DNA of 64,000 bases from Ovis canadensis (taxonomy: Eukaryota; Chordata; Mammalia; Artiodactyla; Bovidae), in the NCBI RefSeq assembly GCF_042477335.2, contig NC_091263.1, positions 67,388,501 to 67,452,500 on the forward strand, read 5' to 3'. The translations under genes and the position numbers were made by a program. This document shows positions 29,101-40,192 of this stretch, piece after piece (within the stretch, counting starts at the first letter, position 1; each line of letters starts with the position of its first letter). Below the pieces are notes generated by a model. It was not told the DNA's origin. It ran no database searches and was given only the letters and a program-made list of their open reading frames with translations.

Positions 29101-31949
29101 GAGGGTACGAATGCACTCCTGCCTCCCACACCTGGTCCCTGGTCCCCCTTTTCTCAAGGTAATGGTGCTTCCTATCCCCCCTTCCCCCAAAACCCTTGTT
29201 CCCCTGTTGTGGTGAATGTTTCCTGCATCTGACCAGTTATCAGCCCAGAGAACTTGTTGTCAACAGCTTCCCAGGGGTTTTTCCTCTGCCACCTCAGTGC
29301 CACCTCCTCCATGCTGGCCTCCCTGCTTCATTGGCTCTACTTCCCTTGTATGGCATCCCTACTTCTCACCAGCCTGTGCCAGCTTACCGAGCCCCTGGAG
29401 CAGTCTCCACAACTGAGCGCTCTGGATGGACCCCCCAGGACTTTGTGCAGGAGGGTCCCCTGGCCTGCAGCACCATCCCTCTCTCTGCTCACTGTGTTTT
29501 GGGGCTGCATGGAGGGCTGCCCTCTCAGGGAATCCCTCCTGGCCTCCTATAGCCTGACGTAAAGTGAAGTGAAGTGAAGTAGCTCAGTCGTATCCGATTC
29601 TTTGCGACCCCATGGACTGTAGCCTACCAGGCTCCTCTGTCCATGGGATTTTCCAGGCAATAGTGCTGGAGTGGATTGCCATTTCTTTCTCCAGGGGATC
29701 TTTCCAACCCAGGGATCGAACCCGGGTCTCCTGCATTGTAGACAGACACTTTACCATCTGAGCCACCAGGGAAGTCCTATAGCCTGGCTCCACACAATTC
29801 CTCCCAGATGCCTTTGTGCATCCCCAGCTGCTTTCCCGTGCTCAGCCCTCCTGAGGGACATGGGGATGCAGGGAATTCGGCCTCTGAGAGGGCAAAGCCT
29901 CCCATCTCCCGTCTTATTTCAGGCACCTGTGGCCCCTCAAGGACCTCACACTGACGACCAATCAGGTGAGAGGGTGGGCCGGTTACCTGCCCAGGAGAGG
30001 GGCCCCTGAGCCTCAGCTGGGCCCTGGGTTTGCGCAGGTTTCCGAGCAGCTCCTCGTAGTCACGGTCTCAGGCCGCAGAGGCGGGTGAGGGAGAAGACGG
30101 CAGGCTTTCTGCACTGTTCTGGTTTTCCATGTGGGTGAGTGTGCAGCCACAAGTGACCAGCCTCAAGCGCAGGCTCCACCCCTTTTACTGGCTGTATGCC
30201 CATGGGCGGATACTTGATCTCTGTCCCTCAGTTTCCCCATCTGTAGAAGTACCTACTCCTGCAGTACTAGTACTCCCTCATGAGATTGTTGTGGGAGGAG
30301 GGGAGCAGGCTGGAACAGAGGAGGCACTGGTGTTCAGTGTGCTTGCTGGATTGGCAGCATCAGCGTTGCTGGGAACTAGTTAGAAAGGCCAGTTCTTGGA
30401 CCCACGCCAAACCTACTGAGTCAGAAACTCAGGGAGGGAACTTGGAATTTCTGTTTCAACAAGCCCTGGGATTCAACAGCTGTTGACCAAGGCACTTAGA
30501 ACTGGGCAGCACCCAGTGACCACTGGCTGTTACGATTCTTCTCTGTCCACCTTGATCCTCCCACCTCCTGGAGGCCGTTTACCCCACTTTACAGTCAAGT
30601 AAACTGACGCTTGCAGTGGAGCTGTGACTTGCCCTGGGTTGCTCAGCCCTCTGGGCAGAGCTGTGTTGAAGCCAGTGATAAGGAAGGGGTGGGTGGTGAG
30701 CAAGGACCAGCCCCAACCCTGGGAAGGGGAGGCCTCATCTAACCCCCTCCCCCGACCACACAGAGATACTCCCTGGTCAGAGACAAGTGCTTCCTGTCGG
30801 CCACGGAGTGTCTGCAGAAGATGATGTGAGTCCGCAGCCTGGGGAGGGGCGTGGGAGGCAGGACTGTGGGGACCCCGTTTGGGACTGAACCCGAGGGCCT
30901 TGATCTGGAGCCAGTTACCCTGCTGCAGCACCACGGTGGACCCCCGGGAGAAGCTGGAGGTGCTGGAGAGGACATACGGGGAAATCGAGGCCACCGTGTC
31001 GCGGGTGCTGGGCCGGGAGCACAAGCTACCCATGGACGACCTGCTGCCGCTGCTCATCTATGTGGTGTCTCGTGCCCAGTGAGCCCCAGCTGGGGGTGGG
31101 CCCAGGAGCTTCCCTTCCCACCCTGCCTGCCCCCAACCAAGGCATACTGCAAAGCCTTTGAACACTGCGGTCTATGGGCACAGCCTTTCTTGGGACAGAT
31201 GGGGAAGCTGAGGCCCAGAAAGGCCCACCCAGGGTCCCATGGGTACCACAGCTCAGGTGTCTAGCCACCCAGACCAGGGCTCCTTCCCAGCTGCTGGGCG
31301 CCTGTCCTGATGGGTCCCCTTTTCCCTCTCGTGGTGGTGGCGGCGGTGGTGCTCCAGAATCCAGCACCTGGGAGCTGAGATCCACCTGATCCGTGACATG
31401 ATGGACCCTCTCCACACAGGAGGCCTGTATGACTTCCTGCTCACAGCCCTGGAGGTGAGGGATGGAAGCGGTTGGCCCAGGCAGGAATGCCCTGGCCTCT
31501 GGGGCAGACCCCTTTTGCCCCAGACACCATCACGGGGATGTGCTCAAATTCACAGCTAGTGTGTGTCTCTGTGGGAGGGGTCCTCACAGAGCCCCTGCTC
31601 CAGCCCTCATTAAAAGGGGCTGGGTGGGGGAAAGCGGGCATAGCACATCCCGGCCCTCGGCTCCCCAGGGCTGAGTGTGTTCCAGGCTGCGTCCCTGAGC
31701 ACAGGAGAGGGAAGTACCCCTTTCCCTGCAGCCTGTGGCTGAGGGCTGAGTTGGAGACACAGTGGTCCAGACCTGGGAGCGGGTGCACCCGCGTTAGGCC
31801 CTAAAGCTTCTGCACGCAGCTGGGGGCTGGCAGGCCAGCTGGCTCCAGCCTCGCCTCTCTCCTGCCAGTCCTGCTACGAGCACATCCAGAAGGAGGACAT
31901 GAGGCTGCATCGCCTGCCCAGCCGCTGGAGCTCCAGGGAGCCATGGTAG
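14135..31949 (+). CDS. ALS2CL: ALS2CL, ALS2 C-terminal-like protein (complete, 25 coding exons)
   Basis: Coding exons: 14135-14237, 15306-15504, 15836-15901, 16355-16520, 17023-17154, 17856-17975, 18848-18906, 19052-19118, 19561-19757, 20730-20795, 21211-21309, 21398-21559, 22500-22611, 23913-23990, 24856-24986, 26131-26304, 26457-26553, 26682-26839, 27372-27440, 28335-28508, 29923-29965, 30764-30825, 30929-31078, 31358-31454, 31869-31949 (TAG). All junctions are GT-AG and in phase, and lengths sum to 2862 nt, or 953 residues, the usual length in mammals. The protein starts MCSPEEAALLRLEEVFSATL and ends in SREPW. Order: N-terminal helical and PH-like region, MORN repeats (about 358-590), VPS9 domain (about 790-945). 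Family knowledge: it resembles the C-terminal half of alsin, binds Rab5 and affects endosome shape. I chose the ATG 22 nt into the exon at 14113 because it matches the conserved N-terminus. No disabling change was seen. Confidence 0.97.
14758..15070 (+). mobile_element. Bov-A2 SINE (dimer of Bov-A units) with (AGC)n tail
   Basis: Two Bov-A monomers in tandem, at about 14767-14885 and 14918-15035, each with aaggcaatgg/aaggaaatgg, gagcctggt and gtcggacacgactgag, joined by a ttcacttt-rich linker. The tail is (AGC)n at about 15033-15060. The flank CCCCTATG occurs at 14758-14765 and 15063-15070, probably the target-site duplication. It lies in the intron before ALS2CL coding exon 2. Confidence 0.88.
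17856..19757 (+). other. ALS2CL: ALS2CL exons encoding the PH-like region
   Basis: Exons at 17856, 18848, 19052 and 19561 encode residues about 223-370. A beta-rich run (ERVLLFDDALVLLQG, then HTFDLKLVWV, then CTFHLLTPEEEFSFC) ends in a helix with WQWKVTQAV, the PH pattern of a closing amphipathic helix with tryptophan. In alsin relatives this PH segment follows a degenerate DH-like helical region, here residues 1-220. Confidence 0.7.
21969..22156 (-). mobile_element. Bov-tA SINE in ALS2CL
   Basis: Antisense copy from gaaagtcgctcagttgtgtc to gcctccagggaagcc, with small internal deletions. It lies in the intron before the exon at 22500. Confidence 0.88.
22928..23152 (-). mobile_element. Bov-tA SINE in ALS2CL
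   Basis: Antisense copy from gtcactcagtcatgtctgac to catctgagccgccagggaaa. It is in the intron between the exons at 22500 and 23913, next to a MIR. Confidence 0.88.
23215..23330 (-). repeat. MIR SINE in ALS2CL
   Basis: acaagtgacaaatgtgaggctcagagaggtcagagaa, quoted here in two parts (acaagtgacaaatgtgaggc; tcagagaggtcagagaac), matches the MIR core followed by cacattctgttgagtgacag. Confidence 0.7.
27740..27840 (-). repeat. MIR SINE in ALS2CL
   Basis: The MIR core gatggggaaactgaggccca is followed by ctgaggtcacacagagcagg. Confidence 0.75.
29556..29779 (-). mobile_element. Bov-tA SINE in ALS2CL
   Basis: Antisense copy preceded by a (GTGAA)n tract (about 29562-29578) and ending ctgagccaccagggaagtcc. 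It is in the intron before the exon at 29923. Confidence 0.9.
30575..30685 (-). repeat. MIR SINE in ALS2CL
   Basis: ccccactttacagtcaagta, then gtgacttgccctgggttgct, diverged MIR. Confidence 0.55.
31175..31262 (-). repeat. MIR SINE in ALS2CL
   Basis: The MIR core gatggggaagctgaggccca is followed by agggtcccatgggtaccaca. Confidence 0.65.
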
Positions 31950-32224
31950 CTCGGCTTCTCCTGGACCCACCGCAGTGCTGAGAGGGCCGCTGTGGAATGC
32001 CCATGGCCCGGGCCTGGCCCAGCCTGGCCCAGGGGGCAGAAGGCAGGAGGGGCCCTGGAGGTGACTCTGGCTCTTTGAGGAGATGAGGTCCAGTTTCTCC
32101 AGGGAGATGCTGCTGGAGTCCTGACTGGGATGAGGGTGACAAGTATGGCCCTGGAGCTGGTGGTCTGTCCCGCACCACTCTCCAGGCCAGCCTTGGATGA
32201 CCTCCTCAATGCTGAGGCAAAGAG

Positions 32225-32320
32225 ACCCTGACTTCTCCTTGCCTGAGCCTTGCCTTCACGTGACTGAGCCACTCTGGGCCTCAGTGTTGCCATCTGTAAA
32301 ATGGTGGACTAGGGGATCTG
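32225..32320 (+). repeat. MIR SINE in the ALS2CL 3' UTR region
   Basis: Opposite-orientation MIR text: ctgagccactctgggcctca, then gccatctgtaaaatggtgga. It starts about 280 nt after the stop codon, so it is probably transcribed. Confidence 0.7.
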
Positions 32321-32329
32321 TAAAGAGCC

Positions 32330-35250
32330 TTCCATCCATCTTGCTGACTTCTGGCATCCTTCCGTAAGTCTGACTTTGGTCTGTTGGGCTGTAAGTGAAG
32401 TTCTTGCGTCATGGGGGGTGTCGTTCCATTTCTCCTGTCCTGGTCAGAGGCTACACACTGCTAGTGGCCTTTTCCTTGATGGGTTTTTATTTTTTTCCCC
32501 ATGAGTCATCTTCCGTGGACCTTCCTTCCCAGCTCTGCCCCAGGGTGGAGCTGGCCTCTCAGGGTCTCAGGGTGGGAACTGTTCCAGCTCCACCCTGCTG
32601 GGTGGCTTCTGGTGAGGCCCTCCCTTCATTGCGTATGCAATTGAGGGAGTGGGCTTGGGGGTCTCTGAACTGCAGTCCACATATAATGGCCATGTTGGAG
32701 CAGGCTGGAGGGAGAGGAGAAAGAAACTCACCTTGCTTGTCTCACTGTCAGCAGGTACCAAGGGAACTGGCCTCTGAACCTGCATGTGTGAAGGACAGCA
32801 GGGGCCCAAGTGTTCCGGCAGGGACTGTACCCAAGGATTCAGGGGGCCAATCCAAGGACCCTCAGAGATACTAGGGAGCATTAAGCAGAGAGCCGCAGGT
32901 GCCTCCAGAAGAAGGGGCAAGGCTGAGCTTCCCTGACTGATTCCACCAAGTGAACAGCTGGAATGGAGAAAGGTTTTGGGCTCTGGTTTTGCCAGACATG
33001 CCCGTGGTGTCCTCACAGAGGTCCCTGGAAGAGGACTGAACTGGTGAAAAATAGGGATCCCCAGGATGCCATGGGCACGCCCCTCACCCAGGACCGTGGA
33101 AGCTCTCCAGCAGTTGTCAGTCGGTTCTCGTCCTTTAACGGGTGACAGCAGCCTTGCCTGAGGGCAGCCCTGAGCTGGTGCGGTGCTGCAGCCTCACTCC
33201 CCGCACACTCCCTGGCTTCGTCAGCATCGGCGCCCACTCACCACAGTTTAGATTCGCCTGGGCCCTTTCACCCATCCTCTGGCTGGGCCTCGCCCACACC
33301 TACTGAACTGGGCCCTCCCGACAGGGCTTTGGGAGATTCCCAGGGCAGCTCTGCTGTCAGACCCTTTCAGCACAACTGCAGAGCCAGCAGGGGCCTTCAG
33401 ATTAGACAGCAGATTGACAGCTAAGGTCAGTGCTTCATTTACAGATGAGACGCCTAGAGCCAGGTGACCACCTGCCGTGTAAGTCCCTTGGGGAGGCTGA
33501 TGGAAATGGCCTGGGGCAGGCTTGTCCACCCTCAGTGATGGTGTCTCCCAGCTGCTGCGGGAGCCCTTTGGCTGCGGTAAGAGCACTGGTGTCCACTCTG
33601 TGAGTCTGGTTGGAAACCAAGGACTCTAGCACCTTGAGTGACCCCATTGATGTGCAAAGTAGCCTCTGCCCCCCGTCTTTCTGGTCCCCATCTCCTCTCC
33701 AGAGTGAGGATTCTGCTTTCAGCAACAGTTGCGAGGAAGTGGTAGAATTCTTCACGGTCTGTCTCAATCAAAATTCGTGATCACCAGGGCTGGAGAGGAG
33801 AGAGGCCAGGGGAGATGCTTCCCACTGATGGGGTTCTGACAGGCTCCGAAGGGCCACACTGGCCTTCAAGAGCCTGGACTTGGGGCTGAGAAAGAGACAC
33901 CTGAGAGTTAGTAAATGGCGTTTCAGTGAGCAGATGTGTCTGAGTCATACAACCCAACACCCCACTTTTCATTGCAGCCCTGACTGTGGAGATCCACCTT
34001 TGCCCTGGCCCTGCAGGCAGTCTCTTATGCAAGCTCTCAACTTCTGCTTCTGTCCCCCTGCCCCACCCTGACTACTTCCCTTCAGTAGTCAAACCTGTCT
34101 GCTGCCCTCCCTGCTCTCCAGCTCCTGCCCCTGTTCTCTCCCCTAGAAATGTCCTCCTCTGGTCCCACTGGGTCCCAGTCTGCGCCATCCTCACAGGCCC
34201 TGCTCCCATGAAGCCCTGTGTCCCAAGGCAGAAGTCTCCCTGCTCCCCAGCCCTCTCTAGGGCCCCCTCCCCTGCTCCGTCATGTTACTGGTGTGTGACA
34301 GGCGGGTGCCTGCTTTCCCCCAGTGTCACTTCCCCCCATTGTTCAGGGACACTGCTCCCTCTGCTTGCTACGTACAGAGAAGGGGGAGCTGGACCTGAGT
34401 TCTGAGCAAGTGCCCCTGGCGGAGGCCTCCCCGGCTCAGGTCCAAGGAGGGTGGGTAAGAGACCAGGAGAGGGCGAGGTGGCCCCATCAGCAGGACCAGG
34501 TCGGTGCTAGCAATGACAGCCAGCAACCAGTTCAGTTCTGCAGGAAGCGCATGGGAGGGCTTTGCTTTCGTTTTGACAGTATTACGGCTGGCCGTAATAA
34601 GGTGAAGCTAAGGGAGTTCATATCAGCATCTAGGAAATACTGTTTTTTCATTTGGTGGAAGCCATTCTGCCTCCCCAGTCAGTCCTCAGTTCAGAGTGTC
34701 CCAAGAGGGGTTGTCCAGGACTCAGATCGGAAGGCATGGCGACGGTTGGGATGAGGTTGTCAAAGCATTCTGGGATGACAGGCTGGGCCAGGGGTCCTGC
34801 ATGTGACAGCCAAGTTACTAACACCGCCCACCCCCACCCCACAACATCTTTGACCTCCAGAGGGTCTGAGGTCTCCCCCCACCAGCAGAACAGCTGTCCT
34901 TCCATGGCCCCATGGTCAGTATCTGTATGACCTGTCCCTGCAGCAAGGGAGTTTCAACCCTTTAAAAAATCCTCGCCGTTTCTTACTCTGGATGGATTCA
35001 TCCCTGGGAGATTATACATGCATCTCAGATCCTGCTGGCCATGCTGGCGGGACCACCCTAGGAGCTGTCACCTTGTGCTTGTGCTCATTATGTCCCCAAG
35101 CTGCCTGGTCCCCAGCTCTGCTCGGCCTCGTACAGACCCTGTGGCCTGGGTTCCTGCAGGTGGACACAGGAGGGGAAAATGGAGGTGGGAGAAGTCTCAT
35201 TGTGTGGCTGGGGTCTCTTGCAGGCAGGGTGGGCCTTTTCTCATCCTCCA
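32330..35250. other. Region 3' of the ALS2CL stop, no further gene seen
   Basis: Either long ALS2CL 3' UTR or intergenic. Only short frames and L2-like text were seen, with nothing I can name. Confidence 0.5.
33990..34340 (+). repeat. Probable L2 fragment 3' of ALS2CL
   Basis: The C/T-rich run with ctcctgcccctgttctctcc and aaatgtcctcctctggtccc looks like diverged L2. No gene was seen on either strand. Confidence 0.35.
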
Positions 35251-35255
35251 TCCTA

Positions 35256-35261
35256 ATTAAA
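35256..35261 (+). terminator. ALS2CL: Candidate poly(A) signal ATTAAA for ALS2CL
   Basis: ATTAAA is followed within 25 nt by a GT-rich run. I saw no AATAAA between the stop at 31949 and this site, which would give a long 3' UTR of about 3.3 kb. The assignment is weak, and a shorter UTR using an unrecognised signal is equally possible. Confidence 0.25.
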
Positions 35262-35269
35262 TAGTGTAC

Positions 35270-35910
35270 TTAAGTGTTGGTACATTTCTGGAAAATTGCC
35301 ACAAATAGGGTCCACTTACGATGTCCCCAGTTTTTAAAAAAGAGTCTGCTTCATCTTTTCACGGCTTCTATTGTCTGTGGGTGATACTGGGCATGAAATG
35401 CCACAGTAATGCCAGATGTTGGCACTCGTGACCACGAGGGAGGCATCGCTGTCTGACTGGATGTGTTCAGGGAGTTCAGATATGCAGCAGCACGTTTAGG
35501 AGTTCTCAAACGGCATGCTCTGCATCTGTTCTGCAAGTGGGAATTGTGTGGTACCCAGAAAGGGGATCACTGTAGTTGACACCCAGTGGTACCCCTGGGG
35601 CAAGGGTAAGGGGTCTCCAGAGTCTGGGCGATGGATATACAGGTGGCTGCAGTCTTTACCTGTGTGACGCAGAACTGATCATTGCTTCCACTGATGTTCA
35701 TTGCCAAAGGGTCCTTTTCCGTGGCTCATGAACAGAGCATGTGAATCCTGAGCAGTCTGCTGCCACAGAGTTTGTCCCTAAGGGGTTGGGACTGTATCCA
35801 GGTTGTTCAGCTGTCAGGTGCCACAATTGATGGCTGTTGGCTACTGGCTGCAAGTTGCGGAAAATATAACAAGGTGTGTTCAGGGGATGTCTTACAGGAC
35901 AAGCACCAGT
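35270..35910 (-). pseudogene. Possible endogenous retrovirus integrase remnant (very degenerate)
   Basis: On the minus strand, broken reading frames show a short stretch resembling the end of a retroviral integrase core (FHAQYHPQTIEAVKRMKQ, like the usual H-x-x-Y-H-P-Q...E-R-M-x-x-T-L). LPEHIQSD lies about 35 residues upstream, the spacing of the catalytic D and E. Stops and frameshifts are frequent, and it cannot make a protein. The class is unclear, and no LTR pair was recognised. Confidence 0.4.
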
Positions 35911-36972
35911 CTGCATCTCTGTTCATGGGCAGAGTTTTTTTGTTTCCCCCCTACATGCTTTAGCTCTTTCCCAGGCATCCTTCAGGACAGTGGTATACTG
36001 AAGACCCCACATCGCAGGGCCACACTTCCACGCAGGTGGGAGAGCCCGTTGATAGCTGGTTTACTCCTTTCTTGGATGTACTGTTTTCATTTAATAATAG
36101 GGGCTTGCTGGGCAGGGCCCACTTTATTCCATGACAGACATGCCAGGGAGGAACAACACAAGGGGAACTAGTCTCTCACTGTCCACGAGTGCCCAGTGTT
36201 GAGCCAGTAATGGGCCCTCAAATGGGATAGGCTGAGCCACAACTGTCAGGCAACTGCTAATCAAAACACCAGCCGTCCTCTTTGCTGAGTGTCAGCTTCC
36301 TACTGCCCCAGGCTCCACGCTGCGTAATTCTCAGTCCCCCACACTTGTCATCAGAAAGTGTCTTAGGACAAACCGGCCTGAGCAGGAGGCAGCCTGTGCA
36401 GCCTGCGGGTTGCTTTCTTTAAGCACTTCTGCGCCCACAGCTCTTCCGTTGATGTGCAGTGAGCTCCTTCCTCGTCCACCCTTGTCTTCTAAACTTCTCT
36501 ACTGCCGCCATGTGACTGGGCCGGGGCGCCTGGAGAGCTCCTGTTGGGCAGTTGCTCCCATGTCACTGTCCAACCATGGCCTTTCCCCAACAGCATCACC
36601 CCTCCCAGTAAGAAGAGGTTCTCATCCTAAAACCTCCCTTTCCTGGCTGTGCAAACTGTCCTTCACAGAGAACAACACAGATTAGTTTCAGGGACATGGT
36701 AGGGTCGGTGTTGGTGGAAGCCACATCTTTGTACCCTAAAAAGGACAGGCTGGAGCCCCGGCCTTGCCTGGAGAGGAGCCGTCAGATATCTGGTCAGAAA
36801 GAGGCAGGGCCATGGCCTCATGGAGTGTGGCTATTTTCCCTGTTAAGACAGCCTTCTGACTGGAGTTACAGATCCCACATACACTGATGGCTTCTGCCTC
36901 AGAAACACAATTTCTCCACTGTATGATGGATAGCAGTTTGAGGATTCTTTTTTTTTTTCTTCTTCCTTTTCA

Positions 36973-37412
36973 ATGTGTGGTAGACAGAGAAATTGTCCTC
37001 GGAAGATGTCTATTACCTAATCCCTGAAGCTGTGACTGTCACATCACTTTTGTCGATGTGATTAAGTTGAGGACCTTGTGAAGGGGAGCTGATCCTGGAT
37101 TTTCTGGGTGGGTCCAGTCTAAGCACAAGGGTCCTTAAAAGTTGAAGGGAGAGATGGGAGAGTATCAAAAGGAGATAACGACCGTGGAGGAATGACCCAG
37201 GAGATGCAGGGTTGGAGCACAAGACTGTAAGAGCCTCCAGAAGCTGGAAAAGGCAAAGAAATGGATTCTGTCCTGGAGCTTCCAGGAAGAAACACAGCCC
37301 AGGAAGAGCCGTGTCAGACTTCTTACCTACAGAAACGAAAGAGAGTGCATTTGTGTTGTTTTAAAGCCACCAAATTTATGATCATTTGCTCTCATGGCAA
37401 TAGAAAGCACAT
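36973..37412 (+). repeat. Ancient mammalian interspersed repeat, probably LTR-type
   Basis: Contains gatgtgattaagttgaggac, gggtggtccag-like text, aagggtccttaaaagttgaa, ccagaagctggaaaaggcaa and gtgttgttttaaagccacca, a run found in old LTR-like repeats across mammals. I cannot name the family with confidence. Confidence 0.5.
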
Positions 37413-38218
37413 ACACTGCTTCTGTAATTCTCTTTGTTACTGTAATTGTTGAGGTTTCATCCTTCCCACCCTGGGCTGATGCAGAGACTCCCTCCAACTT
37501 CCTCACATCCTGAGCGTTCCTGTCCCTCCAGATGGTGGACAGTGTGAGCTCAGGGCAGACTCCACCTGTCCCATCTCTATCTCTTATGCTGACTGGCTCT
37601 GAATTGCAGGAATTTCTTCCGTCTGATGCGCTTCTGTGTCTCTCTAATCTTGTGTGTCCTGTAACTGACCTCTGGGTGGCCCAGATCCCACAGGATTCCC
37701 AGGCTTCCAGGAAACTACGATTCTGTTCCCTCCTTGCTTATGACATCTTCAGCTTATAAATTGGCCTGTCATCATATAGGGCCTCCCCAAAGTTGGGGCT
37801 TTGGGCCCCCAGATCTCTTCAGTCTTTCACTTTAGGCACTTCTGTTCAATAGACCTGACTCACTCAGTACAGATAGCAAACCACACACCCTCCAGTTCTC
37901 TCTCTTTAAGAAAAGGGACGGTGTAGCTTCCTTCACAAACCACAAAAAACAAACACCAGATAAACTGAATAGTTAAAAGGTAAAAATAAAACTCTAAATA
38001 TATTAGAAGAAGAAATAGGGGAATAAGTCCCTGTATTAGTGTGTGAAAAGCCATTTTATTTAGGGATGAGCATTAACTTCTATTGATGCTGCCTAAAGGT
38101 TTTTGGGACCAAATTAAAATACTAATAGTAGACCACCTGGTAGATTGTACCAACTATCAGTGTCTTGGCTAGAAAATTCATTCAAGAACTGAAGGGTAAA
38201 ATGAAGTTTTTGTTCCTG

Positions 38219-38276
38219 TAAATAGATAATAGGTAAATAGATGATAAGGATAATAGATAATAGGGATAATAGATTT
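38219..38276 (+). repeat. ATAGATAA-type simple repeat
   Basis: Imperfect tandem units of ataggtaaatagatgataag and ataatagataatagg. It is close to the 3' end of the V2R pseudogene. Confidence 0.6.
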
Positions 38277-38539
38277 AATTTTGAAAAGTAGAATATCCAA
38301 GATAACTTTGAAGTTTCAAGAACTGTTGACTGATCATAGCTGTGCACCTGGTATACTAGAGAACATAGGAGAAAAACCCTCTGCTAACTGAGAAAGAGGT
38401 GAAATTATAAATCTGGTTTGGAATCACTATCTCTATAAAAATGGTGATTTTTTTCATGTGTCTGCTATCTATCAGACATCTTATTTGAGAACCGTAAGAT
38501 CAATCTTTGAAATGTTTATTGACTCCAGGGCCTGTTTTA

Positions 38540-39405
38540 CTCCTTAAATAGACCCTAAAATAAACCCTGCAAGGTATTCTCATCAGTACTCAGCAGAATA
38601 TTGATGTAGCACTTGGGTGGCAAAGATGCAGCCTAGTAGTCCTGCACTGGAGGCCAAGAAGAAAAAGGTCTGCATGATCACCGTGGTGCTGTGATAGACA
38701 GGGAAGGAGGTGACTCAGACACTGCAGGACACCAGCATGCTTGAACTTGGCTTCACCGAAGGTGTCAGGTAGATTCCTGACTGGGGAATCCACAGCAGTG
38801 CTTCCCAGGGCCAAGGATCCCATGCATTCCAGGACACAGTAGAAAGCAGTGACCGAGCCCTTAGTGCATCCAGCGATAATGTGTGTAGACTCCGAGTGTG
38901 TGTTCACTTCAGTGAAAAAAGGAGAGAGTCCCAACCTGATTCTAGATTCTGACTTGGGATCAAGGCTTGATGGGAGGGACAGAGTCAGTGATCCGGATAT
39001 AAACCACTGTCTTATTCTTTTCCCTTTATCTTGAAAGCCAAAACCACAGTCATGATTTTAGCCTTAACAGTATAGAAATAACCACAGTAAACACAAATGT
39101 AAATGTCATTTGCTGAGCCATGCAGGTGCCTGTGTTGGGAGGGCTGATGGAGAGTAAGAACAGAGGAAACCCAGGAAGAGGAAGGTAAGCGGGATGTAGC
39201 TGAGAGTCAGTTGCTGGCCTTGATGATTGAGTGTCTCAGTGCTTCACAGAGACCCTGAGGAGCACAGCTGTGAGAACAGAATAGCATAGAGTGATGCTGT
39301 CCAGAGCCATCCTTAGTGGGTCTTGAGAGTCCAGGAAGGTCACTTTCCTTGGGAGGCAGTGGTCTTGAGAGTTTGAGAACTGATAATCAGTGTATTGGTG
39401 CGTAT
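38540..39405 (-). pseudogene. Vomeronasal type-2 receptor (V2R, class C GPCR) pseudogene, seven-transmembrane exon
   Basis: Read on the minus strand in three shifting frames, this is a decayed V2R last exon in the correct order. It has a possible acceptor (CTCTCCTCTTTAG, exon from 39405), the linker NSQDHCLPRKVTFL, TM1 with VLLRVSVKH, IIKAS and LSYI before TM2, TCMAQQMTF..FVFTVVISILL (TM3), KIMTVVLAFK, HSESTHIIAGCTKGSVTAFY, then SLALGS and NLPDTFGEAKF. It finishes with SMLVSCSV, PVYHST, LASSAGLLGCIFA and PKCYI..ILLS. Disabling changes include TGA at 39238-39236 (an Arg codon in intact genes), TGA at 38717-38715 (normally Trp), and several indels. Ruminants are known to have lost functional V2R genes, so a relic fits. 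No extracellular-domain exons were found nearby. Confidence 0.85.
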
Positions 39406-40192
39406 CTAAAGAGGAGAGAAAAGATGTACTGTGTCTCCAGTTCAGGGACTCCTACTGATACCCAAGGAAAATAGTCCCCTTTGGGAACTTTGAACATCCT
39501 GTTCACCTTGATGCACACTCAGACAATAGCAATGAAATTTACAAGTTTCTGTTGATGCTGTCTAAAACTTTTTTGAACAAAATGAAAATTTCTGTCACTT
39601 TTTTCCCTTGTGTAAGGGAGCTATTTTGGTTCCTTCCACAGGGAAACTATTATAGCGTCTTAGATGTATAAATATAATATCTTCAGGTTCTCTCCCAGAT
39701 TACAATGTTTCTCCAACTGTAGCTGGAGTAATTTATTCTCAGGAAATATGATTTTTACTGAGTATTAGATAAGTTTAAGGAATGACTACTGGTTTTGTTA
39801 GGTGTGATAGTTTTATACTAGTTATGTGGGAAAATGTCATATTTTCAGAGAAAATTTCAGAGAAACCTAAAGAGTGAAATGTCAATGTATCTGTAATTTA
39901 TTTTCAAAAACATTTGCAGAACAGTTATAGGTAAAGCTTACATGGCAAAATGCCAGCATTTGTTAAATTTTGATCACATATATATGCATATTCATTATAC
40001 GTTAAATCTGAAAATGCTTATAACATAAAGATCAGAAGAGGAAAGAAAAAAAGCCTCATCTGGGGAAAATTCTCCTAAGTTACAAAACATAATTAAGTTT
40101 AATTTTAGTGGAAAATTGTTAATTCATTCCAGAGCCCCAAATTTAAGCACTAAGTTAAAATAACACAAAATTCCTTTAAAGTCGGCACAGAA

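Larger units (their letters stand above)
28335..31949 (+). other. ALS2CL: ALS2CL exons encoding the VPS9 domain
   Basis: The last six exons encode residues about 752-953. Characteristic segments are PREKLEVLERTYGEIE, the VPS9 core KLPMDDLLPLLIYVVSRA, and HLGAEIHLIRDMMDP followed by GGLYDFLLTALESCYEHI. The D-D-L-L-P-L-L-I-Y-V motif is the conserved Rab5-GEF helix of VPS9 proteins. ALS2CL is reported to have weak exchange activity, so the motif alone does not show strong catalysis. Confidence 0.85.
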
